Under the pieces are notes generated by a model, which saw nothing but the letters and a program-made list of their open reading frames with translations, searched no databases and was not told where the DNA came from. A stretch of DNA of 64,000 nt from the NCBI GenBank assembly GCA_949292785.1, contig CASFBK010000015.1, positions 1 to 64,000 on the forward strand, in the 5' to 3' direction. This document shows, in pieces, positions 34,536-44,053 of the stretch (positions are counted from its first letter, which is position 1; each line of letters starts with the position of its first letter). The stretch comes from an uncultured Eubacteriales bacterium. Lineage in GTDB: Bacteria; Bacillota; Clostridia; Lachnospirales; Lachnospiraceae. Made by a program: the position numbers and the translations under genes.

Positions 34536-35297
34536 TCATTTTCTTGTCTCACAGATTGATATTTTACCACAGCCTGCTATATATTGCAAGTCCTTTTTCT
34601 CTTTTTCCGTTAATTCTGCCTTTTCTAATAAGTCCGGACGACGTTCTAGTGTTCGCTTGATAGACTGCTGTCTGCGCCACTCTTCTATTTTCTTATGATG
34701 TCCGGACATAAGAACCTGTGGCACCTTCTTTCCATTCCATTCCTCCGGTCTGGAATATTGAGGATATTCTAACAGATTTCCCTCAAAGGATTCCATAGAG
34801 CCGGATTCATCATTGGTAAGGACACCGGGAACCATGCGGGAAATAGCATCTACCATCACCATTGCCGGCAGCTCTCCTCCGGTCAGCACATAATCACCGA
34901 TAGACATATAATCCGTTACTATCTCTTCTAATACGCGCTCATCAATTCCTTCATAATGACCGCAGAGTAAAATAATATCTTCTTCCCTTGCAAATTCTTT
35001 TGCCGCTCCCTGGGAAAAGGTACTTCCCTGAGGTGTCACATAAATACAGCGGGGCTTCTTCCCGATACGCTCTACCACAGACTTCCACGCATCATAGACC
35101 GGCTGCGCCTGCATCAGCATCCCTGCACCGCCGCCGTAAGGATAATCATCTACCTTATGGTGCTTATTCGTGGAATAATCCCGAATGTTGATGGCTTCTA
35201 TATGCAGAAATCCTGCTTCCACCGCTCTGCCAATGATACTGGTATTCAGTCCGTTCATTACCATTTCCGGAAATAGTGTAAGTATATAAAAATTCAT
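34536..35297 (-). CDS. trmD: tRNA (guanine37-N1)-methyltransferase (TrmD)
   Basis: TrmD uses S-adenosylmethionine to methylate G37 of tRNAs and so prevents frameshifting. It is a trefoil-knot SPOUT enzyme. Conserved blocks are YPYGGGAGMLMQAQPVYDA, LCGHYEGIDERV, SIGDYVLTGGELPAMVMVDAI split across the knot, and PQYSRPEEWNGKKVPQVLMSGHH. It is 253 residues long. AGGTGAG precedes the ATG. It lies 8 bases after rimM. Confidence 0.97.
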   Translation of the reverse strand: MNFYILTLFPEMVMNGLNTSIIGRAVEAGFLHIEAINIRDYSTNKHHKVDDYPYGGGAGMLMQAQPVYDAWKSVVERIGKKPRCIYVTPQGSTFSQGAAKEFAREEDIILLCGHYEGIDERVLEEIVTDYMSIGDYVLTGGELPAMVMVDAISRMVPGVLTNDESGSMESFEGNLLEYPQYSRPEEWNGKKVPQVLMSGHHKKIEEWRRQQSIKRTLERRPDLLEKAELTEKEKKDLQYIAGCGKISICETRK

Positions 35298-35305
35298 CTG
35301 CTCAC

Positions 35306-35821
35306 CTATTCTTCTTCATCTAATCCGGGCATTACAAATACTTCCATTACCCGATTCGTCATATCTACCTTACGGATACATTCCTTGATGGCAGGAAGCA
35401 ATAATTCTTTCTTACCGGAACGCTTTATGACATACACATCATTGGCTCCGGTCTGGAGCACATCGGCAATCTCACCGATTTCCTGACCATCTTCTGTTAC
35501 CACCTTCATATCAATTAAATCTGCAATAAAATATTCATCCTTCTCACATTTCACTGCATTCTTTCTGGTGACAAACAGACTCTTTCCTTTATATTTTTCA
35601 ACGTCATTGATATTGTCAATGTCTTTAAATTTCAAAATCACAAGATTCTTAAAATACTTTACCTGCGTAATCTCCAGCTCTAACTGTTCTTTTCCGGTAT
35701 CTAATATTACCTGCTTCAGCTTTTTAAAACGCTTTACATCATCTGTAGTGGGAAATACCTTTACTTCGCCACGTACCCCATGGGTGTTGGTGATAACACC
35801 TACCTGTAATAAATCTTCCAT
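35306..35821 (-). CDS. rimM: Ribosome maturation factor RimM
   Basis: RimM binds S19 and helps mature the 16S rRNA 3' domain. The N-terminal barrel ([21 protein letters not shown]) and the C-terminal PRC-barrel domain ([36 protein letters not shown] over two strands) are both present. It is 171 residues, standard. A hairpin and a short tandem repeat separate it from khpA, which is less tight than elsewhere in this operon. GAGGAA precedes the ATG. Confidence 0.95.
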   Translation of the reverse strand: MEDLLQVGVITNTHGVRGEVKVFPTTDDVKRFKKLKQVILDTGKEQLELEITQVKYFKNLVILKFKDIDNINDVEKYKGKSLFVTRKNAVKCEKDEYFIADLIDMKVVTEDGQEIGEIADVLQTGANDVYVIKRSGKKELLLPAIKECIRKVDMTNRVMEVFVMPGLDEEE

Positions 35822-35882
35822 ATCCTATTCCTCAAACAATCATATCCGCTTAACAATCATTTTCATTCTTTTCACAAAAATG

Positions 35883-35910
35883 GTGCATTTAATATAGTGC
35901 ATTTAATAAT
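35883..35910. repeat. Two-copy 14-base tandem repeat between khpA and rimM
   Basis: GTGCATTTAATATA (35883-35896) is followed directly by GTGCATTTAATAAT (35897-35910), 12 of 14 matching. On the minus strand it follows the khpA hairpin and supplies two TATATT-like boxes, though I find no convincing -35 with them. Confidence 0.6.
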
Positions 35911-35938
35911 ATAGGAAGCGATGACTCGCTTCCTATAT
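35909..35938 (-). terminator. Strong hairpin between khpA and rimM
   Basis: ATATAGGAAGCGA (35909-35921) pairs perfectly with TCGCTTCCTATAT (35926-35938) around a 4-base loop. There is no T tract, only TATTAAATG, so it may act as an mRNA stabiliser or processing site rather than a full terminator. Confidence 0.6.
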
Positions 35939-35945
35939 CTACATG

Positions 35946-36176
35946 TTACTGCATAATATCTACGATAACTTTTTTGTCACTCTTAGCTGCTGCTGCTTTT
36001 ACAACAGAACGAATGGCTTTGGCAATACGTCCCTGTTTACCGATTACTTTTCCCATATCCGGCTGGGCAACACGTAATTCCAAAACAATGGACTTTTCGT
36101 TCTCAGATTCCGTAACTACGACTTCTTCCGGATGATCCACAAGTGCTTTCGCAATTACTTCCACTAATTCTTTCAT
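35946..36176 (-). CDS. khpA: KH-domain RNA-binding protein KhpA (YlqC)
   Basis: This 76-residue protein is a single KH domain with the GXXG loop in VIGKQGRIAKAI. Homologues bind RNA with a partner (KhpB) and affect cell division and small-RNA pathways in other Firmicutes. The position between rpsP and rimM is its normal place. GAGGTGA precedes the ATG. Confidence 0.93.
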   Translation of the reverse strand: MKELVEVIAKALVDHPEEVVVTESENEKSIVLELRVAQPDMGKVIGKQGRIAKAIRSVVKAAAAKSDKKVIVDIMQ

Positions 36177-36194
36177 TACGTCACCTCACGAATC

Positions 36195-36437
36195 TTATTT
36201 TTCGATACCGGCTGCTTTGAAGATCTTTCCTACCATTTCTGTAGGCTGAGCACCATTTGCTAACCATTTCTTTGCTAATTCTTCGTTTACGTGGAATTCA
36301 CTTGGATCCTTAGTTGGATCGTAAGTTCCGATTTCCTCGATGAATCTTCCATCTCTTGGAGATCTGGAATCAGCCACAACGATTCTATAGAAAGGAGCTT
36401 TCTTCTGTCCCATTCTTCTTAATCTGATTTTTACCAT
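36195..36437 (-). CDS. rpsP: 30S ribosomal protein S16
   Basis: S16 begins [20 protein letters not shown], the family's invariant start, and has [15 protein letters not shown] and the C-terminal [16 protein letters not shown]. It is 80 residues from the ATG at 36437, behind a perfect AAGGAGGTG. The frame is open for another 30 codons upstream into ffh, but that part has no S16 similarity. A small CAGAG / CTCTG hairpin lies in the 61-base gap after ffh. Confidence 0.97.
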   Translation of the reverse strand: MVKIRLRRMGQKKAPFYRIVVADSRSPRDGRFIEEIGTYDPTKDPSEFHVNEELAKKWLANGAQPTEMVGKIFKAAGIEK

Positions 36438-36498
36438 TACTTTCACCTCCTTAGGGTTTTCTTCTATTTTGTAATCAGAGAAATCTCTGTTACCTGCT

Positions 36499-37854
36499 TT
36501 ATAATCCAAATGGCAGTTTAAATCCACCCCGGCGCTTTCCTTTGCCGCCCATCAGTCCCGGCATCTGCTTCATCATCTTTCTGGTCTGCTCGAACTGCTT
36601 TACCAAACGGTTGACTTCACTGATGTCTACACCTGCACCGTTTGCAATCCTGCGCTTTCTGCTCGGATTTAAAATGGAAGGATTGGCTCTTTCCTTCGGT
36701 GTCATGGAATAAATAATTCCTTCGATTCTCGCCATTTTCTTCTCGTCCATGGCATTTTCAATTTCTGCTATCTGGGAACCGCCAATTCCCGGCATCATAC
36801 TAAGTACGCTGGATAAGCCGCCCATCTTCTTCATCTGGTTCATGGACTCTAAGTAATCATCGAATCCAAACTCGGCTTTTTTCATCTTGCGTTCTAGCTC
36901 TTTTGCCTTTTCTTCATCTATATTTTCCTGGGCTTTCTCAATCATGGTAAGAACATCGCCCATACCAAGAATTCTGCTTGCCATACGGTCCGGATAGAAC
37001 TGCTCCAAATCTGACAGCTTCTCGCCCATACCAACATACAAAATCGGCTTTCCGGTAACGGAACGGATGGAAAGTGCTGCACCGCCTCTGGTATCGCCAT
37101 CTAGCTTGGTAAGTACCACTCCGTCAATTCCTATTTTTTCATTAAAGTTTGACGCTACATTTACTGCATCCTGACCGGTCATGGCATCTACTACCAAAAT
37201 CGTCTGGGTAACATCTACGTTAGCCTTTATCTCCTGAAGCTCCTGCATCATCTCTTCGTCGATATGAAGACGACCAGCGGTATCTAGGATTACCACATTG
37301 TGCCCTTTTGCTTTGGCATGTTCAATGGCTGCCTTAGCAATATCTACCGGCTTATGATTGTCACCCATGGAGAATACTTCTACTTCCTGCTTCTCTCCAT
37401 TAATCTGTAACTGCTGAATGGCTGCAGGACGATAAATATCACAGGCAACAAGCAGGGGCTTTCTTCCTTTCTGCTTCAGCTTTCCGGCAATCTTTGCTGT
37501 GGTAGTGGTCTTACCGGCACCCTGAAGTCCTGCCATCATGATAACCGTAATCTCATTCCCCGGCTTTAATGCAATCTCTGTAGTCTCAGACCCCATGAGG
37601 CTTACCAGTTCTTCATTTACAATTTTTATTACCATCTGTCCCGGATTCAGACCGTTCATGACATCCTGTCCTACGGCTCTCTCCTGCACAGCCTTGATAA
37701 ACTGCTTTACTACCTTAAAATTGACATCTGCTTCTAATAATGCAAGCTTTACTTCCTTTAGCGCCGCCTTAACATCATTCTCTGTCAGCATTCCCTTACT
37801 CCGCAGGGACTTAAATACATTCTGTAATTTTTCAGATAAGCTGTCAAATGCCAT
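36499..37854 (-). CDS. ffh: Signal recognition particle GTPase Ffh
   Basis: Ffh binds signal peptides of nascent chains together with SRP RNA and docks with FtsY. The NG domain has [24 protein letters not shown] and [12 protein letters not shown]. The C-terminal M domain is Met-rich ([29 protein letters not shown]) with an RNA-binding [11 protein letters not shown] stretch. It is 451 residues long. GAGGAG just before the ATG lies within the last codons of ylxM, giving tight coupling. Confidence 0.97.
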   Translation of the reverse strand: MAFDSLSEKLQNVFKSLRSKGMLTENDVKAALKEVKLALLEADVNFKVVKQFIKAVQERAVGQDVMNGLNPGQMVIKIVNEELVSLMGSETTEIALKPGNEITVIMMAGLQGAGKTTTTAKIAGKLKQKGRKPLLVACDIYRPAAIQQLQINGEKQEVEVFSMGDNHKPVDIAKAAIEHAKAKGHNVVILDTAGRLHIDEEMMQELQEIKANVDVTQTILVVDAMTGQDAVNVASNFNEKIGIDGVVLTKLDGDTRGGAALSIRSVTGKPILYVGMGEKLSDLEQFYPDRMASRILGMGDVLTMIEKAQENIDEEKAKELERKMKKAEFGFDDYLESMNQMKKMGGLSSVLSMMPGIGGSQIAEIENAMDEKKMARIEGIIYSMTPKERANPSILNPSRKRRIANGAGVDISEVNRLVKQFEQTRKMMKQMPGLMGGKGKRRGGFKLPFGL

Positions 37855-37856
37855 AC

Positions 37857-38201
37857 TTATAACTCCTCTAATATCTCGTTGGATATGCTCTCTATCTGCG
37901 TCATAATCTCTGCTTCATTCTGATTCTGGTAATTGCGGACCAAGGTACGAATCTGCATAATCTTTTCCTTGGTATTTAAAAAACGTTCCAACAAATGAAG
38001 CTTCTCTTCATAACCCTCTAAAATCCGGTCACAACGCTTCACCAAGTCATGTACGCCCTGGCGGCTGATACCTGCTTCCTCTGCAATCTCGCTTAACGAT
38101 AAGTCGTTCAGTACAAAATCTTCGTATATATTTTGCTGGTGTTCTGTCAGCAATTCTCCGTAAAAATCATAGAGAAATGTCTGCATTACCTTTTTTTCCA
38201 T
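37857..38201 (-). CDS. ylxM: YlxM helix-turn-helix protein, SRP-associated
   Basis: This 114-residue protein of the UPF0122/YlxM family has a sigma-70 region 4-like helix-turn-helix: LTEHQQNIYEDFVLNDLSL followed by SEIAEEAGISRQGVHDLVKR. It is cotranscribed with ffh throughout Firmicutes and in streptococci modulates SRP assembly. The ATG at 38201 lies behind AAGGTGA; the ATG used for the longest frame overlaps the promoter. The Ffh start codon is 3 bases beyond its stop. Confidence 0.93.
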   Translation of the reverse strand: MEKKVMQTFLYDFYGELLTEHQQNIYEDFVLNDLSLSEIAEEAGISRQGVHDLVKRCDRILEGYEEKLHLLERFLNTKEKIMQIRTLVRNYQNQNEAEIMTQIESISNEILEEL

Positions 38202-38217
38202 TACAATCACCTTTGCT

Positions 38218-38246
38218 ATCATACACGAAAAAAATAAGGGTGTCAA
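38218..38246 (-). promoter_or_regulatory. Promoter of the ylxM-ffh-rpsP operon, embedded in a terminator
   Basis: TTGACA (38241-38246), 17 bases, then TATGAT (38218-38223) with TG upstream, on the minus strand. The -35 hexamer is part of the downstream arm of the preceding terminator, and the terminator's T tract is the promoter spacer. Confidence 0.82.
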
Positions 38247-38265
38247 GTATTTTTTCTTGACACCC
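38238..38265 (-). terminator. Terminator of the tandem chemoreceptor transcript
   Basis: GGGTGTCAAG (38238-38247) pairs perfectly with CTTGACACCC (38256-38265). On the minus strand TTATTTTTTT follows the stem. Confidence 0.88.
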
Positions 38266-38272
38266 TCACTTT

Positions 38273-40003
38273 TTATAGATTTTTAAACCGACTAACTTCA
38301 TCCTTCAAGGTATTTGAAATCTGATTGTTCGTATCCATGTTACTATTGATGTGCTGCATGCTGTCTACCAGTTCTGCCGCTCCTGTAGCCACGGACTCTA
38401 CTGCTTTTGCACTGTCGTCAATCGTAAGTGAAATGGAATTAATCGATTCCACCATCTGTTTCATAATATCACGCAATTCTTCTGTCTCATTGGAAAAATG
38501 ATGTAATACAGTACCGAACTTTGACGCATCTTCATCATACCGCACTCCGGTGTCTACCATACTATCGTAATCGGAAATCACTTTTTCATTGACATAGCGA
38601 AGCATTTCATCTGCATTCTCTGCCAGTTCTTCGACTGCTCCGGTTACCATCTTACTGATTTCCTGAATACTGTTTGCTGTTTCTCTACTGTTATCTGCCA
38701 GCAAGCGAATCTCTTCTGCAACTACAGCAAAGCCCTTTCCTGCTTCTCCGGCTCTTGCCGCTTCAATGGACGCATTCAGCGCCAACAGATTTGTCTGGCT
38801 GGAAATATCCAAAATGTTATTTGTCAATTCGTTAATCATGGTAACTTTTTTACTATGTTCCATGGATGCTCTAAGAACCTTTGTCATCTGCTGTAACATA
38901 TCACTGGTATTTTCCTTGCTGATATTTGCATTCCGTTTCAGCTCATTGGCGCGCTGCTGTACTTCCAACGCATACTTTGCAAAGCTCTCTGCTTCTTCCT
39001 GCATCTGCACTACGGCTTCATTCACTCCTGCAATCTGTTCGTTAATTCCAGAAGAAGTAGCCGCTACTTCTTCCATGCTTGCAGAAAGCTCTTCTGTCGC
39101 TGCTGAAGTATCGTTTACATTTCCGGTAACGCTGCTTACCTGTCCGTTTACCGCGTCTACAGAGCTTTGCAGCTCTACGGAATATCCCTTGACCTCCTTC
39201 ATGATTTTTTGAAGACTGTCAATAAAGGTGTTGATTCCATATACCATCTGCCCGATTTCGTCCTTTGACTTTGTCTTAACACGAAGCGTAAGGTCGCCTT
39301 CTCCATTCTGAATGCTATGTACAATGTTATTCAGTTGTTTCGTTGCAGATTGTACCGGATTTGATACACTGCTAATAATATAAAACACACAGATAATTGC
39401 AAATGCAATATACAATACGATACAAATTATAATCGTTACATATGCCTGCCGTATCGATGCATTCTGTTCTTCGATTGCCTGATCCATGAACTTTTCAATC
39501 ATATTGTTCATATCTGTCAGAGCGGTGTCTAACTGTTCCTTCAAATCAGCCAAAGTCGTATTCATAATGTTATAAGCTTCCTGCTTTCCTTCCTCATCCA
39601 GCATGGACTTTTTTAGCACCTCTGCATACAGCAGATTAAACTCATCCATGTTTTTCAGAAGATTATCGTAAAGCTTCTTTCCTTCTGAAGTTTTAGACAT
39701 TGTTTTTTGCATTTTTTCCAGACCTTCTTCTACTTCCGTAGACATTGCGGATACTGATACAATATTCTGTGTTACAACGGCCTGATTCGTGGTCATAATC
39801 ATGTCATACAATGCCAGTTCCTTCTTCAGATAAACATTCTGAATCTCATTTACCAGCTTGAGGTCTTCTACCTGAATCTCCGTTACCTCTTCACTGTTTT
39901 CCTTCATCATGCCAACCTGTTTATAATTCATTATAATACCTACAACAAAAACAAAAGTCAGTATCAGAAGCACTAAAATGATTTTTGTGCTGATTTTCTT
40001 CAT
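38273..40003 (-). CDS. Transmembrane methyl-accepting chemotaxis protein, copy 1
   Basis: This chemoreceptor of 576 residues has TM1 at about 7-27 and an extracytoplasmic four-helix-bundle-type sensor (about 30-185) containing the [13 protein letters not shown] stretch. TM2 (about 190-212) is followed by a HAMP domain ([20 protein letters not shown]) and an MCP signalling domain whose tip contains [19 protein letters not shown]. There is no CheR-tethering pentapeptide at the C-terminus. It is clearly a paralogue of the next gene. The ATG at 40003 follows AAGGAG; the GTG nine codons upstream would place the start before that site. The ligand is unknown. Confidence 0.93.
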   Translation of the reverse strand: MKKISTKIILVLLILTFVFVVGIIMNYKQVGMMKENSEEVTEIQVEDLKLVNEIQNVYLKKELALYDMIMTTNQAVVTQNIVSVSAMSTEVEEGLEKMQKTMSKTSEGKKLYDNLLKNMDEFNLLYAEVLKKSMLDEEGKQEAYNIMNTTLADLKEQLDTALTDMNNMIEKFMDQAIEEQNASIRQAYVTIIICIVLYIAFAIICVFYIISSVSNPVQSATKQLNNIVHSIQNGEGDLTLRVKTKSKDEIGQMVYGINTFIDSLQKIMKEVKGYSVELQSSVDAVNGQVSSVTGNVNDTSAATEELSASMEEVAATSSGINEQIAGVNEAVVQMQEEAESFAKYALEVQQRANELKRNANISKENTSDMLQQMTKVLRASMEHSKKVTMINELTNNILDISSQTNLLALNASIEAARAGEAGKGFAVVAEEIRLLADNSRETANSIQEISKMVTGAVEELAENADEMLRYVNEKVISDYDSMVDTGVRYDEDASKFGTVLHHFSNETEELRDIMKQMVESINSISLTIDDSAKAVESVATGAAELVDSMQHINSNMDTNNQISNTLKDEVSRFKNL

Positions 40004-40030
40004 AAGACATTTCTCCTTCTTCCTATGCAC

Positions 40031-41758
40031 TTATAAATTCTGGAACTTACCGACTTCTTCCTGTAATGTTGTGGAAATTTCTGCATTCTCACTCATGCTG
40101 TTATTAATGGAATTCATATTTTCTGCCAGTCCGGAGGCACCTTTTGCAACCGCTCCGATTGCTTTTGCACTTTCCTCTATGGTAGTACTGATGGTTCCCA
40201 CTGAAACTACAATTTCTTTCATAATGTGACGAAGCTCTTCCGTCTCATCTGCAAAATTTTGCAACACCATACCAAATCTGGTTGCGTCCTGGTCGTAACG
40301 CTCTCCGGTTTCTACCATGCTGTCATAATCACCCAGTACAGTCTCATTAACATAACGCATCATTTCTTCTGCGTTATCTGCAAGACCTTCTACCGCATCT
40401 GTTACCATTTTGCTGATTTCCTGAATGCTATTTGCAGTTTCTCTGCTGTTATCTGCCAGTATACGGATTTCATCCGCAACTACGGCAAAGCCTTTTCCTG
40501 CCTCACCAGCCCTTGCGGCTTCGATTGAGGCATTCAACGCCAGTAAGTTAGTCTGACTTGATATTTCCAGAATGTCATTGGTCAAATCATTAATTCTGGT
40601 TACCTTCTTACTGTTCTCCATAGAAGCCTGTAAAAGCTCTGTCATTTCGATTACCATATCTCTGGTATTGCTCTTACTGATTCCGGCTTCCTGCTTTAAC
40701 TGATTGGCTCTCTTCTTTACTTCTTCTGCATAGGCAACACACTCTGTTGCTTCCTGCTGCATCTGACGCACTTCCTGATCCACAGTCTCTACCTGTTCAT
40801 TAATTCCACTTGAAGCGGTAGACACTTCCTGCATACTTGCAAACAGTTCTTCGGTTGCTGCAGAGGTATCACTGGCATTCTCCGAAACCTTAGTCACCTG
40901 CCCATTTACAATATCTACGGATTCCTGTAACTTGAGGGAGTAGCCTTTTACATCCTTCATAATATTCTGAAGACTGTCAATAAAGGTGTTGATTCCCTTT
41001 GCCATCTGACCGGTTTCATCTTTCGTACGGGCGTCTACTCTGAGTGTCAAATCTCCTTCCCCGTTCTGAATCCCTTTGATAATATGATTCAACTGTCTGG
41101 TGGCACGTTTCATCGGTGCTGAAACGCTTCGGATAATATATACGGCACATGCTGCAGCTGCTGCAAGATAAATTACAATGCATACTATTATAATCTGATA
41201 TGCCTGCTGAATCCCACTGTTTTGCTGTTCTACCGCATTTTCCATTGTTTTTTGAATCTGCTCATCTAATGCATCTAAATCTGCCTTTACCTGCTTGTCC
41301 AGGTCTACCAGCTGGGAGGTTGCTGTACGAAAAGCCGCCTGTTTTCCGGAATTATCCATACTTTTTTCCTTAATTCGCTCATAGACCTCGTTGTAGGTAG
41401 CAATATCCTGTGCCAGCAGCTCTACCCCTTCTTTTCCTTCTTGACTGGAGGCAAAGATTGTCTGCATTTTTTCAAGTCCGTCTGCAACATTGCTATCAAG
41501 CGCTTCAATCTCCGTTACAAGCTGCTGCATGTTTGCTTCATCACTGGTCATCATAAGTTCATATAGCAGCGTTTCCTTTTCCTGATAGGAAGCCCGAAGA
41601 TCGTTCACCTGATATACATTAGACACCTGATTTTCCGTTACTTCTTCACTGTTTTTCTTAATCATCCCCATCTGCTGTACATTCAACAGAATGCTGACGC
41701 CAAATACAGCCGTCAACGCAACAAGTACGGTGATGATTTTTGCACTGATTTTCTTCAT
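40031..41758 (-). CDS. Transmembrane methyl-accepting chemotaxis protein, copy 2
   Basis: This 575-residue chemoreceptor has the same plan as copy 1: [15 protein letters not shown] (TM1), a four-helix-bundle-type sensor, TM2 near 190-213, HAMP ([20 protein letters not shown]) and signalling domain. The two share near-identical tip and HAMP segments, while the sensor parts have diverged (for example [11 protein letters not shown] here against [11 protein letters not shown]). That pattern suggests a tandem duplication followed by change in ligand range. The ATG at 41758 is preceded by AAAGGAGAAGG. Copy 1 starts 27 bases after its stop. Confidence 0.93.
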   Translation of the reverse strand: MKKISAKIITVLVALTAVFGVSILLNVQQMGMIKKNSEEVTENQVSNVYQVNDLRASYQEKETLLYELMMTSDEANMQQLVTEIEALDSNVADGLEKMQTIFASSQEGKEGVELLAQDIATYNEVYERIKEKSMDNSGKQAAFRTATSQLVDLDKQVKADLDALDEQIQKTMENAVEQQNSGIQQAYQIIIVCIVIYLAAAAACAVYIIRSVSAPMKRATRQLNHIIKGIQNGEGDLTLRVDARTKDETGQMAKGINTFIDSLQNIMKDVKGYSLKLQESVDIVNGQVTKVSENASDTSAATEELFASMQEVSTASSGINEQVETVDQEVRQMQQEATECVAYAEEVKKRANQLKQEAGISKSNTRDMVIEMTELLQASMENSKKVTRINDLTNDILEISSQTNLLALNASIEAARAGEAGKGFAVVADEIRILADNSRETANSIQEISKMVTDAVEGLADNAEEMMRYVNETVLGDYDSMVETGERYDQDATRFGMVLQNFADETEELRHIMKEIVVSVGTISTTIEESAKAIGAVAKGASGLAENMNSINNSMSENAEISTTLQEEVGKFQNL

Positions 41759-41833
41759 AATCTGCCTTCTCCTTTGAAATGATTGTAATTCTCCCTTTAC
41801 ATCCATTTTCCATTGACAGATTTTATTCCTGTT

Positions 41834-43051
41834 TTATAAGTTCGTTCTTACCAGTTTTGGTTTGTAACCATCTCGTTCTAACGCATCCATGATCTGCTTC
41901 TTATGTTCTGTTCCAAATGCTTCTAATGTAATACGCAATTCAACAGCTGCATTCCTGTTGGTAGATACAAACTGATTATGCTCTAATTTTATAACATTTC
42001 CCTGCACTTTTGCAATAGTTTCCGCAACTTTACTTAATTCTCCCGGCTTATCCGGCAATAATACGGATACCGTAAAAATACGGTCCCGGAAAATAAGTCC
42101 CTGCTGCACCACCGAAGACATGGTGATAACATCCATGTTTCCGCCGCTTAAAATAGATACAACACGCTTGTCCTTTACTCCAAGATGACGAAGTGCCGCC
42201 ACCGTCAGCAAACCGGAATTCTCTACTACCATTTTATGGTTTTCCACCATATCAAGAAATGCTACAATCAGTTCATCATCGGCTACTGTTATGATTTCGT
42301 CTATATTTTCACGAATATACGGAAAAATTGTTTCTCCAGGTGTCTTGACCGCAGTACCGTCTGCTATGGTATTTACCTGGGGCAGAGTTACTACCTTTCC
42401 TGCCTCAAAGGATGCCTGCATACAGTTGGCTCCTGCCGGTTCTACGCCAATCACTTTTATTTTTGGATTTAACAGTTTTGCAAGGGTGGATACTCCCGTT
42501 GCAAGTCCACCACCTCCAATCGGTACCAGAATGTACTCTACTAATGGAAGCTCTTTGAAGATTTCCATGGCAATGGTTCCCTGACCTGTCGCCACTGCAA
42601 GATCGTCAAAAGGATGGATAAAGGTATATCCCTGTTCCTCTGCCAGCTCGTATGCTTTCTGACATGCTTCATCATACACATCGCCATACAAAACCACCTC
42701 TGCACCATATCCTTTGGTGCGGTTTACTTTAATCAAAGGTGTGGTCGTAGGCATTACGATTGTGGCTTTTACTCCAAAGCACTTTGCCGCATAGGCAACG
42801 CCCTGTGCATGATTTCCGGCAGAAGCGGTAATCAAACCTCTTTCTCTTTCTTCCGGACTTAAGGTACTGATTTTATAATAAGCACCTCTTACCTTATATG
42901 CACCTGTAAACTGCATATTTTCCGGTTTCAGATATACCTTGTTTCCTGTCTGTTCGCTTAAGAAATCACTGTATACCAGTTTTGTTTCTAAGGTAACCTC
43001 TTTTACAATTTTACTTGCTTCTTCAAATTTTTCCAAAGTCAACATATTCAT
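41834..43051 (-). CDS. ilvA: Threonine ammonia-lyase (threonine dehydratase)
   Basis: This PLP enzyme converts threonine to 2-oxobutanoate and ammonia. The PLP-binding Lys is in FTGAYKVRGA; ASAGNHAQGVA, the glycine-rich PIGGGGLATGVS and LSGGNMD are the other family blocks. The C-terminal 75 residues form an ACT-type regulatory domain (VSVLLPDKPGELSKVAETI). A single ACT domain and about 405 residues match the short class that includes catabolic TdcB-like and clostridial IlvA enzymes, so biosynthetic versus catabolic use is open. The ATG at 43051 follows GAGGGA. It lies 51 bases after ftsY in the same direction. Confidence 0.92.
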   Translation of the reverse strand: MNMLTLEKFEEASKIVKEVTLETKLVYSDFLSEQTGNKVYLKPENMQFTGAYKVRGAYYKISTLSPEERERGLITASAGNHAQGVAYAAKCFGVKATIVMPTTTPLIKVNRTKGYGAEVVLYGDVYDEACQKAYELAEEQGYTFIHPFDDLAVATGQGTIAMEIFKELPLVEYILVPIGGGGLATGVSTLAKLLNPKIKVIGVEPAGANCMQASFEAGKVVTLPQVNTIADGTAVKTPGETIFPYIRENIDEIITVADDELIVAFLDMVENHKMVVENSGLLTVAALRHLGVKDKRVVSILSGGNMDVITMSSVVQQGLIFRDRIFTVSVLLPDKPGELSKVAETIAKVQGNVIKLEHNQFVSTNRNAAVELRITLEAFGTEHKKQIMDALERDGYKPKLVRTNL

Positions 43052-43102
43052 TTTACAATCCCTCGATTTCTTTGTCTGCATTATTCCTTGTTCTTATTTG
43101 TC

Positions 43103-44041
43103 TTATTTTGTGTCATTTGTAGTAAACAGTGCATTTACAAACTGTTCTGAGTCAAATTTCTGTAAATCGTCGATGGTTTCCCCTACTCCAATGTATTTTA
43201 CCGGAATCCCAAGCTCTGACTGAATCGCTACCGCAATCCCTCCCTTGGCAGTTCCATCCATTTTTGTAAGAATGATTCCTGTAATATCCGCCACCTCTGA
43301 AAATTGTCTTGCCTGTGCAAGGGCGTTTTGTCCGGTAGTTCCATCCAGAACAACCAGAGTCTCCCGATAGGCCTCCGGATATTCCTTTTCTAAGATACGA
43401 TGAATCTTTTTTAACTCTTCCATCAGGTTTTTCTTATTGTGCAGTCTTCCTGCCGTATCACATAACAGTACGTCCGCATTTCGCGCCTTTGCTGCTGCTA
43501 CCGCATCATACACCACGGCTCCCGGGTCTGCCCCCTCCTGACCGCCAATCATATCCACACCGGCACGATTTGCCCATTCAGAAAGCTGTTCTCCTGCTGC
43601 TGCACGGAAAGTATCTGCCGCTGCAAGCACTACCTTTTTCCCCTGGTCTTTTAACTTGCCTGCCAGTTTTCCAATGGATGTCGTCTTTCCTACTCCATTT
43701 ACTCCGATTACCAGCACTACAGACTTCTCTTCTTCAAAACGATACGCCGTCTCTCCTACATTCATCTGTTCTTTGATGCTGCGTATGAGAAGCTCTTTAC
43801 ATTCTGCCGGCTCCTTAATGTGTTCTTCCTTTACCTTTGCTTTGAGATTCTCAATAATCTTCATGGTGGCATCGACACCAATGTCTCCCATAATTAAAAT
43901 CTCTTCGATTTCTTCATAAAAATCATCATCAATACTGGAAAATCCGCTGAAAATCGCATCAATTCCAGATACTATATTGTCTCTGGTCTTAGATAATCCC
44001 TTAACCAGCCGGCTAAAAAAGCCCTGTTTTTCTTCGCTCAT
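43103..44041 (-). CDS. ftsY: Signal recognition particle receptor FtsY
   Basis: FtsY is the membrane-associated receptor GTPase for Ffh. The 312-residue protein is essentially the NG domain: [55 protein letters not shown] and KYIGVGETIDDLQKF. It lacks the long acidic N-terminal region of E. coli FtsY, as is usual in Firmicutes. AGGTAGGAA precedes the ATG. It starts 12 bases after smc, the conserved order rnc-smc-ftsY. Confidence 0.97.
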   Translation of the reverse strand: MSEEKQGFFSRLVKGLSKTRDNIVSGIDAIFSGFSSIDDDFYEEIEEILIMGDIGVDATMKIIENLKAKVKEEHIKEPAECKELLIRSIKEQMNVGETAYRFEEEKSVVLVIGVNGVGKTTSIGKLAGKLKDQGKKVVLAAADTFRAAAGEQLSEWANRAGVDMIGGQEGADPGAVVYDAVAAAKARNADVLLCDTAGRLHNKKNLMEELKKIHRILEKEYPEAYRETLVVLDGTTGQNALAQARQFSEVADITGIILTKMDGTAKGGIAVAIQSELGIPVKYIGVGETIDDLQKFDSEQFVNALFTTNDTK

Positions 44042-44053
44042 ATTCCTACCTCT

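Noticed and set aside
43052-43102. T-box or attenuator leader for ilvA
   Set aside because: Only 51 bases separate it from ftsY, with no T-box sequence or terminator.
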